NCBI RefSeq assembly: GCF_900186465.1
Contig: NZ_LT891958.1
Span: 372,001-436,000, forward strand
Length of the DNA stretch: 64,000 nucleotides
Direction: 5' to 3'
Origin: Centipeda felix
GTDB lineage: Bacteria > Bacillota > Negativicutes > Selenomonadales > Selenomonadaceae
In this document: piece after piece, positions 36,333-43,774 of the stretch
Position numbering within the stretch: position 1 is the stretch's first letter
Layout: each line of letters opens with the position of its first letter
Made by a program: the position numbers and the translations under genes
Notes under the pieces: model-generated
What the model saw: only the letters and a program-made list of their open reading frames with translations
What the model was told of the DNA's origin: nothing
Database searches by the model: none

Positions 36333-36374
36333 CTATATATAGATTTTCTATTGACGTTCATACACAAGATGTTG
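36333..36374 (+). promoter_or_regulatory. Tandem NrdR boxes overlapping the nrd promoter
   Basis: CTATATATAG at 36333-36342 matches the ten-base NrdR core perfectly. ACACAAGATGTTG (core 36365-36374) matches eight of ten. The boxes are 32 bases start to start, the three-turn spacing typical of NrdR operators. The first lies just before the -35 and the second abuts the -10. Confidence 0.7.
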
Positions 36375-36380
36375 TATAAT
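36351..36380 (+). promoter_or_regulatory. Strong sigma-70 promoter of the nrdD-like/nrdG pair
   Basis: TTGACG, 18-base spacer, TATAAT. About 72 bases before the start codon. Near-consensus and embedded between NrdR boxes and downstream of DnaA boxes. Confidence 0.8.
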
Positions 36381-36452
36381 TCTACTCGCAGCGGCACAGA
36401 GCCGCAAACGCTAACAAAGACCCGCCGCCGCGCGGGAAAAGGAGAATGAAGC

Positions 36453-36737
36453 ATGATCGTCAACGACATCAACGTCACCGTCAACGGACTTTCGGACATC
36501 ACCCCGCACGAGGTTGAGAACTACATCGCCTACATCGAGGGGCAGACCAACGAGAAGCTCGACCGTCTCTCCATTACGGGAGCGGACGACGGCCGCGTCA
36601 CCCTCGGCTACGAGATGCGTCAGCCGAAGTTCGAGCGCATCCGCCGCATCACGGGCTACCTCGTTGGCACGACGGATCGCTGGAACAACGCAAAGCAGGC
36701 AGAAGAGCATGAGCGTGTCAAGCACGGACTCCACTGA
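36453..36737 (+). CDS. Stand-alone NrdD C-terminal (glycyl-radical-like) domain protein
   Basis: 94 aa. The C-terminal third (RRITGYLVGTTDRWNNAKQ) resembles the extreme C terminus of class III ribonucleotide reductase NrdD, including an R-x-T-G-Y-L glycyl-radical motif with Gly68. The zinc-binding CXXC pairs that precede this motif in full-length NrdD are absent, and there is no room for the ten-stranded catalytic barrel. Overlaps nrdG by 29 bases and shares its NrdR/DnaA-equipped promoter, so a role in anaerobic dNTP synthesis is well supported by context. It could be a spare radical domain (compare GrcA for pyruvate formate-lyase), one piece of a split enzyme, or a regulatory relic. AAAGGAGAATGAAGC precedes ATG. 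Confidence 0.7.
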   Translation: MIVNDINVTVNGLSDITPHEVENYIAYIEGQTNEKLDRLSITGADDGRVTLGYEMRQPKFERIRRITGYLVGTTDRWNNAKQAEEHERVKHGLH

Positions 36738-37236
36738 GATCCGTATCGCAGGGATTGCGCGCGACTCCATCGTCGACGGTGAGGGGATACGGCTAACCGT
36801 CTTTACCCAAGGCTGCCCGCGCCGCTGTCCCGGCTGTCACAACCCTGATACACAGCCGACGGACGGCGGACGGGTCACCACCGTCGGCGCGGTGCTTCAA
36901 GACCTCGACGCCAATCCTCTTCTCACAGGGCTCACCCTCAGCGGCGGTGAGCCCTTTCTGCAGCCCGCAGCACTGCTTCCTCTCGCACGCGCGGCGCACG
37001 AACGGGGTCTCGATGTCTGGAGCTACACAGGCTACACCCTTGAGGAGCTGCGTGCACAGAAAAACCCCGCCGTGGATGCCCTCCTCGACGAGCTCGACGT
37101 CCTCGTCGACGGCGACTACCGCGAGGAGGAGCGCGACCTCACCCTCCATTTTCGCGGCTCGCGCAACCAGCGCGTCATCGATCTCGCTGCAACGCGCGCG
37201 ACGGGGCGGCTGACCCTGCGGTACACAGATGAATAA
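36709..37236 (+). CDS. nrdG: Anaerobic ribonucleotide reductase activating protein
   Basis: Radical SAM activase that generates the glycyl radical of class III reductase. 175 aa. GEGIRLTVFTQGCPRRCPGCHN contains the CX3CX2C cluster (Cys36, Cys40, Cys43); TLSGGEPFLQPAALLPL near residue 80 and VWSYTGYTLEEL near residue 105 follow the NrdG/PFL-activase pattern. Start overlaps the nrdD-like gene; GAAGAG lies just upstream. No full-length nrdD is in the window. Confidence 0.94.
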   Translation: MSVSSTDSTEIRIAGIARDSIVDGEGIRLTVFTQGCPRRCPGCHNPDTQPTDGGRVTTVGAVLQDLDANPLLTGLTLSGGEPFLQPAALLPLARAAHERGLDVWSYTGYTLEELRAQKNPAVDALLDELDVLVDGDYREEERDLTLHFRGSRNQRVIDLAATRATGRLTLRYTDE

Positions 37237-37245
37237 TGGCCATAC

Positions 37246-37291
37246 GGAATACCCCGCATAGGAACAGAACGCTTCCACGCGGGGTATTTCC
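37246..37291. other. Hairpin downstream of nrdG
   Basis: GGAATACCCCGC pairs with GCGGGGTATTTCC around a 20-base loop. No T tract follows on the plus strand, so it is a weak terminator or an mRNA 3'-end stabiliser. Confidence 0.45.
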
Positions 37292-37302
37292 TATAAAAAA
37301 CA

Positions 37303-37330
37303 TTGCAATTCCTCCAAAAATTGGTATGAT
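37303..37330 (+). promoter_or_regulatory. Possible promoter of the small hypothetical gene
   Basis: TTGCAA, 16-base spacer, TATGAT, ending 37 bases before the start codon. Confidence 0.45.
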
Positions 37331-37367
37331 GAACAGGAGAGAATGAATTTATCGGGAGGAAATAAGT

Positions 37368-37661
37368 ATGGCAACAAAGACAACACGAGCGCAAAACCTG
37401 AAAAAGGCACAGGATTTTGCGCTGAGCATCGACGCGACCACGGAGATCGGAATGCTCGAGATCTCAGCAACGCAGGCGATCCGCGTCTCGATCATCCGCT
37501 CGCGCGGGCGGCGCTATACTGCCATCACACCATTCTGGCGCAAGAAGAGCGATGATATGTGGAAACCGAAGGCTCCCGTTTGGGTGCCCGCAGAGCACAC
37601 GGGCGAAATCGCAGACTATTTGGCACGCGCTGCAAAAAAGATTCATGAAAAAGAGGAATAA
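37368..37661 (+). CDS. Small basic hypothetical protein
   Basis: 97 aa, Lys/Arg-rich at both ends, no signal or membrane segment. The middle (IRVSIIRSRGRRYTAITPFW) reads as a beta-hairpin pair with aromatic residues, loosely like small nucleic-acid-binding folds such as PC4, but I do not claim homology. GGGAGGAAATAAGT gives a strong ribosome site, and it has its own promoter-like sequence and terminator, so it is a real monocistronic gene. Confidence 0.8.
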   Translation: MATKTTRAQNLKKAQDFALSIDATTEIGMLEISATQAIRVSIIRSRGRRYTAITPFWRKKSDDMWKPKAPVWVPAEHTGEIADYLARAAKKIHEKEE

Positions 37662-37666
37662 AGTCG

Positions 37667-37706
37667 CCCCACATGCAAAAGATCGGCATGTGGGGTTCTT
37701 TTTTTG
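37667..37706 (+). terminator. Rho-independent terminator
   Basis: CCCCACATGC and GCATGTGGGG around a nine-base loop, followed by TTCTTTTTTT on the plus strand. Ends the small hypothetical gene. Confidence 0.9.
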
Positions 37707-37729
37707 TGTACAAATACAGATGATATTTC

Positions 37730-38161
37730 TCAGGGAAATATCGCCAAGATGAGTCCGCCTGCCGCGATCAGCGCAATGGCGACGCCGTGCAGGACGCTGA
37801 TCTTGTCGCCGAAGATCAGGATCGCAAGGAGGACGGCAAAGACGACACTGAGTTTGTCGATCGGCGCGACCTGTGAGACAGCTCCCTCCTTGAGTGCCAT
37901 GAAGTAGAAGAGCCACGAGAGCGCGCCCGCGATGCCGCTGAGCGCGACAAAGCCAAGTGCCTTCGTGTCGGCGAAGACCTGCGGCAGGCTGCCCGCATGT
38001 CCCTCGGCGATGACCACGCCGATGAGGAACAGTGCCATGATGACGGCGCGCACCGCCGTCGCGGCACTGCTGTCGAGCCCCGCAAGCCCAACCTTGCCGA
38101 AGATCGAGACAAACGCCGCGCACAGCGCCGAGAGCAGTGCATAGATGAGCCATAAGCGCAT
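37730..38161 (-). CDS. EamA-family transporter, single-domain (half-size)
   Basis: 143 aa with four to five hydrophobic helices and one EamA repeat (WLIYALLSALCAAFVSIFGKVG at the start, APIDKLSVVFAVLLAILIFG near residue 100). Full-length EamA/DMT exporters carry two repeats; such half-size members probably work as dimers. Substrate unknown. GGGAGGGGAAATCC precedes the ATG. A dispersed repeat lies directly upstream. Confidence 0.88.
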   Translation of the reverse strand: MRLWLIYALLSALCAAFVSIFGKVGLAGLDSSAATAVRAVIMALFLIGVVIAEGHAGSLPQVFADTKALGFVALSGIAGALSWLFYFMALKEGAVSQVAPIDKLSVVFAVLLAILIFGDKISVLHGVAIALIAAGGLILAIFP

Positions 38162-38187
38162 GGATTTCCCCTCCCTGCGAGGAATTT

Positions 38188-38344
38188 AAGGAATCTCTGA
38201 TAAAACAGTGTCTCAGATTGGCGTAGATTTTTTCCGATGGAGGCAGCAAACCGGACGCACAGCAGAGGCTATGCGGAGGATTTGCCGGCACAGGGCGAAA
38301 AAGATGGACGAAGACGGCGGTGCTGAATTGATCCCTGCTTCCTT
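38188..38344 (+). repeat. Dispersed palindromic intergenic repeat, copy 4
   Basis: Termini AAGGAATCTCTGATAAAA and GATCCCTGCTTCCTT, TTAA-type flanks. Inner hairpin GCACAGC/GCTATGC carries one mismatch, so this is the most diverged full-length copy. Same orientation as copy 1. Confidence 0.8.
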
Positions 38345-38380
38345 AACCTTGACAGTATAGCACACATCGACAAACATGGC

Positions 38381-38409
38381 TTTCAAAATCCCTCCCGATC
38401 GTGTAAAAT
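38381..38409 (+). promoter_or_regulatory. Possible promoter of the GNAT-MBL-holA run
   Basis: TTTCAA, 17-base spacer, TAAAAT, ending 26 bases before the acetyltransferase start. Confidence 0.45.
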
Positions 38410-38435
38410 AAGGGAAAAATATGGGGGGAAATTTC

Positions 38436-38933
38436 ATGATACGACAGGCAGCAGTACAGGACATCCCGGAGATGCTGCGCATCTACGACGCGGCACGCGC
38501 AGCGATGCGCGCGGTGGGCAACCCTACGCAGTGGAGCGGCGGCTATCCCGCAGAGGAGCTCCTCCGCGCGGACATCGCGCGCGGCGTGAGCTACGTTCTC
38601 CACGATGCGGGCGCCGCTCCCTACGCCGCCTTTGTCCTCATCGCGGGTGATGATCCGACATACGCGCACATCGAGAACGGAGCGTGGCGCGACGATACGC
38701 CGTACGCCACGCTCCACCGCGTGGGCAGCGACGGCTCGCACCGCGGCACATTCCGCGCCGTATTGGACTTTGCACGCACACAGCACAGCCATCTGCGTGC
38801 CGATACACACGAGGACAATCACCCCATGCAGCATCTATTGTGCGCGGGCGGCTTCGTCTTCTGCGGCACGATCTATGTCGCGGACGGCACACCGCGCCGT
38901 GCCTACGAATGGACAAAGGAGTCTCACCCATGA
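38436..38933 (+). CDS. GNAT-family N-acetyltransferase
   Basis: 165 aa. N-terminal IRQAAVQDIPEMLRIYDAARAAMRA and YAAFVLIAGDDPTYAHIENGAW pattern are those of a small clade of GNAT proteins in Firmicutes; THEDNHPMQHLLCAGGFVFCGTI near the C terminus is the typical motif B region. Substrate unknown. GGGGGGAAATTTC sets the start at MIRQAAV. Overlaps the next gene by four bases. Confidence 0.88.
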   Translation: MIRQAAVQDIPEMLRIYDAARAAMRAVGNPTQWSGGYPAEELLRADIARGVSYVLHDAGAAPYAAFVLIAGDDPTYAHIENGAWRDDTPYATLHRVGSDGSHRGTFRAVLDFARTQHSHLRADTHEDNHPMQHLLCAGGFVFCGTIYVADGTPRRAYEWTKESHP

Positions 38934-39556
38934 TCGAATGCGTCACCGTCGGCGATATGATCCCGACCAATTCCTATTTCTACATCGACGACGCGTCAAA
39001 GCACGGCTTTCTCATCGACGCGGGCGCGGAGGGCGGTCGACTCGCCGCACACGCCGCAGAGCGCGGCTGGACGATCGAGCAGCTGCTCCTCACGCACTGT
39101 CACTTCGACCATATCGGCGGCGTGGACGACTTCCGTGCACACATTCCCTGTCCCGTCTGTGCCGCTGCGGAGAGCCCGCGCTACTGCAGCGACCCGAACT
39201 GGAATCTCTCCACATGGGGCGGTGCGCCCGTGACGCTCGCCGATGTGGAGACGTTCGCCAACGGCGCGCACATCGCACTCGCAGCAAATCCTGCGCTGTC
39301 ACTTGAGGTGCGCTATACGCCGGGGCATACGACGGACTCCTGCATCTTTTACAGCGCACACGACGGTATCGCGTTCGTCGGCGACACGATCTTTTTCGCG
39401 AGCGTCGGGCGCACAGACTTCCCGGGCGGCGACACGTCGGCACTCTGGGAGAGCATTCGGACGCAGGTCTTTACCCTGCCGCCCGATACAGTGCTCTACT
39501 CGGGGCACACGGAGCCGACGACGGTCGGCGATGAGCTGGCACGCTATCGCCGATGA
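38930..39556 (+). CDS. MBL-fold metallohydrolase (glyoxalase II-like)
   Basis: 208 aa. Zinc ligands in LLTHCHFDHIGGVDDF near residue 58 (THxHxDH), then YTPGHTTDSCIFYS near residue 128, FVGDTIFFASVGRTDFPGGD near residue 150 and LYSGHTEPTTVGDE near residue 190. Thioester or related hydrolase; the YcbL/GloB-like small forms act on hydroxyacyl thiols, which is only inferred here. Coupled by overlap to genes on both sides. Confidence 0.92.
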   Translation: MIECVTVGDMIPTNSYFYIDDASKHGFLIDAGAEGGRLAAHAAERGWTIEQLLLTHCHFDHIGGVDDFRAHIPCPVCAAAESPRYCSDPNWNLSTWGGAPVTLADVETFANGAHIALAANPALSLEVRYTPGHTTDSCIFYSAHDGIAFVGDTIFFASVGRTDFPGGDTSALWESIRTQVFTLPPDTVLYSGHTEPTTVGDELARYRR

Positions 39557-40596
39557 ACGCTCATGAGTTTATGGCGTCGCTCGCACAGGGCACGCCGCCG
39601 CAGATCTACCTCCTCGCCGGGGAGGAACCGTACTACATCCGCCGCGCCGAGGAGGCGATCCTGCGCCGTCTCCTGCCCGATGCCGCCGAGCGTGCAGACG
39701 CGCTCATCCGCTATGAGGAGATGCCCGCCATCGACGCGCTGGCCGAGTCACTGGAGACCGCCCCCTTTTTCACGGACAAGATCGTCGTCCTCGTCCATGA
39801 CGCCGCCGTCTTTCGCGCGGGGAAAAAGGCGGCGGAGGGCGATACACCTGCGCCGAAGGACGCTGCGGCGGAGCGTCTTCTCGCCCTCCTGACGAACCTC
39901 CTGCCGACGACCTATGTCGTATTTACCCTCAATGCAAAGCCCGACAAGCGGCGCAAACTCTATCAGACAGTGCAGAAGACGGGGCGCATCCTCGAGAGCG
40001 AGGCCGTGCGTCCGTGGAATGTCGAGGGATGGCTGAACGAGCGTCTGCGCGAGATGGGGCGCTCCATGCAGCGCGAGGCGCGCACATTCTTTCTGAATGT
40101 CGTCGGCATGATGCAGACGATCTCACTGGAGTTTCTCGACCGGCAGCTGGAAAAGCTCACGCTCTACACCGACAACAAACAGTTCACGGAGGCGGATCTG
40201 CGCGCGGCGTTCTCGGAGATGCCCGAGGTCTCCGTCTTTGCGCTCATGAATGCCATCAGCGCGCGCGACGTGCGGCGCGCCATGGATCTCCTCGCTCGCT
40301 GCCGCGCAGACGGCGTGCACTTCACCGTACTGCTCGCCCTCCTGACGCGGCACGTCCGCCAGCTCTGGCAGGCGCGGCGCCTCCTCGCGAGCGGAACACC
40401 ACCCAAGGGGCTCGGCAAGATCATGGGGCTGCACCCCTTCATCGCCGAAAAACTCGGCGGGCACGCGCGCGGCTTTCGAGAATCCGCGCTGCGGGATGCC
40501 GTCCTCGCCCTCGCCGATGCCGACTACCTGCTGAAGACGGGACAGGCGGGCGACGAACTGCTCGAGGACATCATCATCCGCCTGTGCCGCAAATAA
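39553..40596 (+). CDS. holA: DNA polymerase III delta subunit (clamp-loader)
   Basis: 347 aa. Opens the sliding clamp. Typical LLAGEEPYYIRRAEEAILR at the N terminus, then a middle AAA+-like lid and C-terminal collar domain (FALMNAISARDVRRAMDLLARC near residue 230; AEKLGGHARGF near 297). A holA gene with no partner clamp-loader genes nearby, as usual. ATG overlaps the previous TGA. Confidence 0.94.
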   Translation: MNAHEFMASLAQGTPPQIYLLAGEEPYYIRRAEEAILRRLLPDAAERADALIRYEEMPAIDALAESLETAPFFTDKIVVLVHDAAVFRAGKKAAEGDTPAPKDAAAERLLALLTNLLPTTYVVFTLNAKPDKRRKLYQTVQKTGRILESEAVRPWNVEGWLNERLREMGRSMQREARTFFLNVVGMMQTISLEFLDRQLEKLTLYTDNKQFTEADLRAAFSEMPEVSVFALMNAISARDVRRAMDLLARCRADGVHFTVLLALLTRHVRQLWQARRLLASGTPPKGLGKIMGLHPFIAEKLGGHARGFRESALRDAVLALADADYLLKTGQAGDELLEDIIIRLCRK

Positions 40597-40607
40597 TTTC
40601 TCCATAT

Positions 40608-40773
40608 AAGGGAATCACTGATAAATTCGGTACAACCATCTTGACGCATCTTTTTTGCCCGTACTTCGGCGGAAAATCCTCCACAGAGCACCACTCTGCG
40701 TCCGGTTTTCCACCTCGTTCGGACGAAAAAATCTACGCCAATCTGGCAGACCTCATTTTATCAGTGTTTCCTT
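40608..40773 (-). repeat. Dispersed palindromic intergenic repeat, copy 5
   Basis: Inverted relative to copy 1 and almost identical to it over the central part, including the CAGAG/CTCTG inner hairpin. Termini AAGGGAATCACTGATAAA and TTTATCAGTGTTTCCTT. Lies between holA and bioY. Confidence 0.85.
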
Positions 40774-40793
40774 AGAAAGAAGGCATTATTGTT

Positions 40794-41348
40794 ATGATAT
40801 CGTACGATGATCGTTTTTTCTCCGTCCGGAATACCACGCGGATGGCGCTCTGCATCGCGCTGATCTGCGTGAGTGCCTATATCGCCATTCCCGTCCCCTT
40901 CATGGCACCGCTGACGATGCAGACCTTCGTCATGTGCCTCGCGGCACTCGTCCTGACCCCGCGCCAGACCGCCGTCGTGCTCATCGGCTACACACTGATC
41001 GGCGCGATTGGCCTGCCCGTCTTTGCGGGCGGTGTCGGCGGACTCGGCATCATCATGGGACCGCGCGGTGGCTTTTTCATCGGGTTTCTTGTCGCCTATA
41101 CACTGATGAGCCTCCTCAAGGGACATACGCCGTCCTTTCCACGCTACGCCCTCGTCGGCGCGCTCATCAGCGTCCCCATCACATATCTCTTTGCGACGCT
41201 GTGGCTGACCATTCTCTTCGGCGATAAATTCGTCGGCATTAGCGCCGCCTTCATGGCGCTCGTCCAGTTCATCCCGGGCGATCTCATCAAAGCCGTTGCT
41301 GCAGCAGCGCTCGGCGTGACACTTAATCGGCGGCTTCGCTATTTCTAA
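40794..41348 (+). CDS. bioY: Biotin transporter BioY (ECF S-component)
   Basis: 184 aa with six hydrophobic segments. PVPFMAPLTMQTFVMCLAALVL near residue 28, GLPVFAGGVGGLGIIMGPRGGFFIGF near residue 70 (core GGLGIIMGPRGGFFIGF) are BioY hallmarks. Binds biotin and needs the shared ECF ATPases, which are not encoded nearby, so it may be a group II or solitary BioY. Confidence 0.95.
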   Translation: MISYDDRFFSVRNTTRMALCIALICVSAYIAIPVPFMAPLTMQTFVMCLAALVLTPRQTAVVLIGYTLIGAIGLPVFAGGVGGLGIIMGPRGGFFIGFLVAYTLMSLLKGHTPSFPRYALVGALISVPITYLFATLWLTILFGDKFVGISAAFMALVQFIPGDLIKAVAAAALGVTLNRRLRYF

Positions 41349-41363
41349 AAAGATACAGGCAAA

Positions 41364-41403
41364 AAGAACCTGCCATAGGTCATAAAATCTATGGCAGGTT
41401 CTT
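41364..41403. terminator. Bidirectional terminator between bioY and sstT
   Basis: AAGAACCTGCCATAG and CTATGGCAGGTTCTT, 15-bp perfect arms with a ten-base loop, between two convergent genes. Confidence 0.8.
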
Positions 41404-41418
41404 GTCTTACCGGGAGGA

Positions 41419-42672
41419 TCAGGTCTCGTCTTTCGGTACCATGTCCTCATCCTTGAGTGTGCCCGCACGCGCACGGTCGGCAAACTCTGCCGTCGCGGTA
41501 AAGAGCACGTCGGTCGAGCTGTTGAGCGCCGTCTCACAGGAATCCTGCAGAACGCCGATGATAAAGCCGACGCCGACGACCTGCATCGCAATGTCGTTGC
41601 TGATGCCGAACGAGGAGCAGGCAACGGGGATGAGGAGCAGCGATCCGCCCGCAACGCCCGATGCGCCGCACGCGCCGACGGTGGCGACAAGGCAGAGCAG
41701 AAGTGCCGTCGGCAGATCGACCGCGATGTTCAGCGTATATGCTGCTGCGAGGGAAAGGACGGCGATCGTGATCGCCGCGCCGCTCATGTTGATGGTTGCG
41801 CCGAGCGGAATGGAGATGGAGTAGATATCAGGGTTCAGTCCGAGGCGCTTGCACAGCTGCATATTGACGGGGATATTTGCCGCCGAGCTGCGCGTAAAGA
41901 ATGCGTAGATGCCGCTCTCGCGCAGCGTCGTGATAACAAGCGGGAACGGGTTGCGGCGAATGTGCAGCCAGACGATGATCGGGTTCATGATAAGCGCAAC
42001 AGAGAAGAATGCCCCGAGGAGGACGGCGAGCAGATGCAGATAGCTGACAATCGCATCCGTGCCATTCGTGCCGACCGCGTCCGCCACGAGTCCCATGATG
42101 CCGAACGGGGCAAAGCGGATGACCCAGAGGACGATCTGCGTCATGACGACGGCAAAGTCGCGCACGGTATTCTTTGTCGTTGCATTTGCCTTCTGCAGGG
42201 CGACGCCTGCAAGAATACTCCACGCGAGGATGCCGATGTAGTTCGCGTTTGCAATGGCGTGGAGTGGATTGTCAACGACGTTGAGGATCAGATTGTGAAC
42301 AACCTCGACGATGCCGCTCGGCGGTGTAACCGACGCCTCTGCCACGACGAGGTGGAGAGACGAGGGAAAGGCAAACGAGAACGCTACGGCGACGATGGAC
42401 GCAAGGAACGTCGCGATAACGTAGAGGCGCACAATGGGCTTGAGCGCTGATCCCGCACCGACCGTGCGCTGCGCCATGGCATTCATAACGAGCACAAAGA
42501 CGAGGATCGGTGCGACGCCCTTCAGGGCACGCACGAACACGTCGCCGAGCACGGCGACGAGTGGGATTGCGGCGGGCGCATAGAGCGCGATGAGGATACC
42601 GATGATAAGTCCGACCGCGATGAGCTTGATGAGTGCCGTCTCACGGTATTTGCGGCTGATACTTCTGAACAA
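41419..42672 (-). CDS. sstT: Serine/threonine:Na+ symporter SstT
   Basis: 417 aa dicarboxylate/amino acid:cation symporter (DAACS) family. [20 protein letters not shown] near residue 50, the serine-rich hairpin [21 protein letters not shown] near residue 260 (core [12 protein letters not shown]), [16 protein letters not shown] near residue 290, and [19 protein letters not shown] near residue 340. The [15 protein letters not shown] loop separates SstT from glutamate carriers. Good ribosome site (AAGGAGGAG). Confidence 0.95.
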   Translation of the reverse strand: MFRSISRKYRETALIKLIAVGLIIGILIALYAPAAIPLVAVLGDVFVRALKGVAPILVFVLVMNAMAQRTVGAGSALKPIVRLYVIATFLASIVAVAFSFAFPSSLHLVVAEASVTPPSGIVEVVHNLILNVVDNPLHAIANANYIGILAWSILAGVALQKANATTKNTVRDFAVVMTQIVLWVIRFAPFGIMGLVADAVGTNGTDAIVSYLHLLAVLLGAFFSVALIMNPIIVWLHIRRNPFPLVITTLRESGIYAFFTRSSAANIPVNMQLCKRLGLNPDIYSISIPLGATINMSGAAITIAVLSLAAAYTLNIAVDLPTALLLCLVATVGACGASGVAGGSLLLIPVACSSFGISNDIAMQVVGVGFIIGVLQDSCETALNSSTDVLFTATAEFADRARAGTLKDEDMVPKDET

Positions 42673-42722
42673 AAAATCTCCTCCTTAGGGAATCGATGAT
42701 GGGATATAAAAAAACATCCGTT

Positions 42723-42755
42723 ATTATAGCAGAATGGGCGTGTCTTGTCACGCCC
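42723..42755 (-). promoter_or_regulatory. Promoter of sstT with overlapping inverted repeat
   Basis: GTGACA, 17-base spacer, TATAAT on the minus strand, -10 at 42723-42728. GGGCGTG/CACGCCC arms (around 42736-42755) cover the spacer and -35, a position suited to a repressor site. Confidence 0.6.
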
Positions 42756-42784
42756 CCGTCAACATCAGACCTACTGTATTCTGA

Positions 42785-43675
42785 TTAGGCTTCTGCATTC
42801 TGCATCATGGACGGAGATCCTCCATCCTCCTCCTGCCGCAGCTCCTCGATGTACCGCGCCACGGCATTCTGCCACGGGGGCAGGCGGCGGAACCCCGCCG
42901 CATCGAGACTCTTCTTGCTGAGGCGCGAGTTCAGCGGGCGCACCGCCTTTGTCGGATAGCTGTGCGTGGGCACAGAGGTGACGCTCACCGCCTTCCCTGC
43001 CGCACGGAAGACCTCAGCAGCGAACTGCGCCCACGAGCAGAAGCCCTCGTTGGTCGCGTGGTAGATGCCGTACTTCTCCGATGCAATCATATCGGCGAGC
43101 AGCGAAGCGAGGTCATGTGTATAGGTCGGTGAGCCAACCTGATCGCCGACGACGGAGAGACTCTTGTGCTCCTGCGCGAGGGTCAGCATGGTCTTGACAA
43201 AATTCTTGCCGTGGATGCCGAACACCCACGAAATGCGGACGATGAAGTACTGGGAGAGATGCGCCATGACCGCCTCCTCGCCCATGAGCTTCGACGCACC
43301 GTAGACGTTGCGCGGTCCCGTCATATCATCCGTCTCATACGGCGTCGTGCCCGTCCCGGGGAAAACGTAGTCCGTACTGATGTAGAGGAGCCTGATCCCG
43401 CGCTCCGCGGCAAGACGTGCGAGGATCTCCGTCCCCGCCGCATTGATGAGACGGCAGCGAGCAGGCTCGTCCTCTGCCTTGTCCACGGCGGTGTATGCGG
43501 CTGCATGGAGGATGGCGTCCGGCTCGGTCGCCTCGATGACGGCACGCATGACATTCTCGTCCGACAGCGGAAAGAGCTCCGAGGAGACGCCGTGTACCTC
43601 GTGCCCGCGCGCACGGAACTCCTTCACGCAGTCATAGCCGAGCTGTCCCGTCGCTCCCGTGATGAGGATTTTCAT
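42785..43675 (-). CDS. rfbD: dTDP-4-dehydrorhamnose reductase
   Basis: Last step of dTDP-L-rhamnose synthesis for surface polysaccharide. 296 aa short-chain-type enzyme. MKILITGATGQLGYD nucleotide loop, HAAAYTAVDKAEDEPARC near residue 63, active-site YISTDYVFPGTGTTPYETDD with YGASKLMGEE near residue 125. The rfbA-C partners are not in the window. AAAGGA nine bases before the ATG decides the start over an upstream MEKKGRIA. Confidence 0.94.
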   Translation of the reverse strand: MKILITGATGQLGYDCVKEFRARGHEVHGVSSELFPLSDENVMRAVIEATEPDAILHAAAYTAVDKAEDEPARCRLINAAGTEILARLAAERGIRLLYISTDYVFPGTGTTPYETDDMTGPRNVYGASKLMGEEAVMAHLSQYFIVRISWVFGIHGKNFVKTMLTLAQEHKSLSVVGDQVGSPTYTHDLASLLADMIASEKYGIYHATNEGFCSWAQFAAEVFRAAGKAVSVTSVPTHSYPTKAVRPLNSRLSKKSLDAAGFRRLPPWQNAVARYIEELRQEEDGGSPSMMQNAEA

Positions 43676-43736
43676 CGCAATCCGTCCTTTCTTTTCCATG
43701 CGTATTATCCGTGATTTCTTGCTCTTATTGTATCAC

Positions 43737-43764
43737 AAAGGCGCCGCCCATGGGCGACGCCTTT
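43737..43764 (-). terminator. Terminator downstream of the sensor kinase
   Basis: AAAGGCGCCGCCC and GGGCGACGCCTTT pair with one mismatch and a two-base loop, 10 bases after the kinase stop. The T tract on the minus strand is short (TTTGTGAT). Confidence 0.5.
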
Positions 43765-43774
43765 TCAGTATACA

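Noticed and set aside
36182-36380. The chromosomal replication origin, because of the perfect DnaA boxes
   Set aside because: No dnaA, dnaN, rpmH or parAB genes flank it, and the boxes sit in front of nrd genes with NrdR sites, so a regulatory role is more likely.
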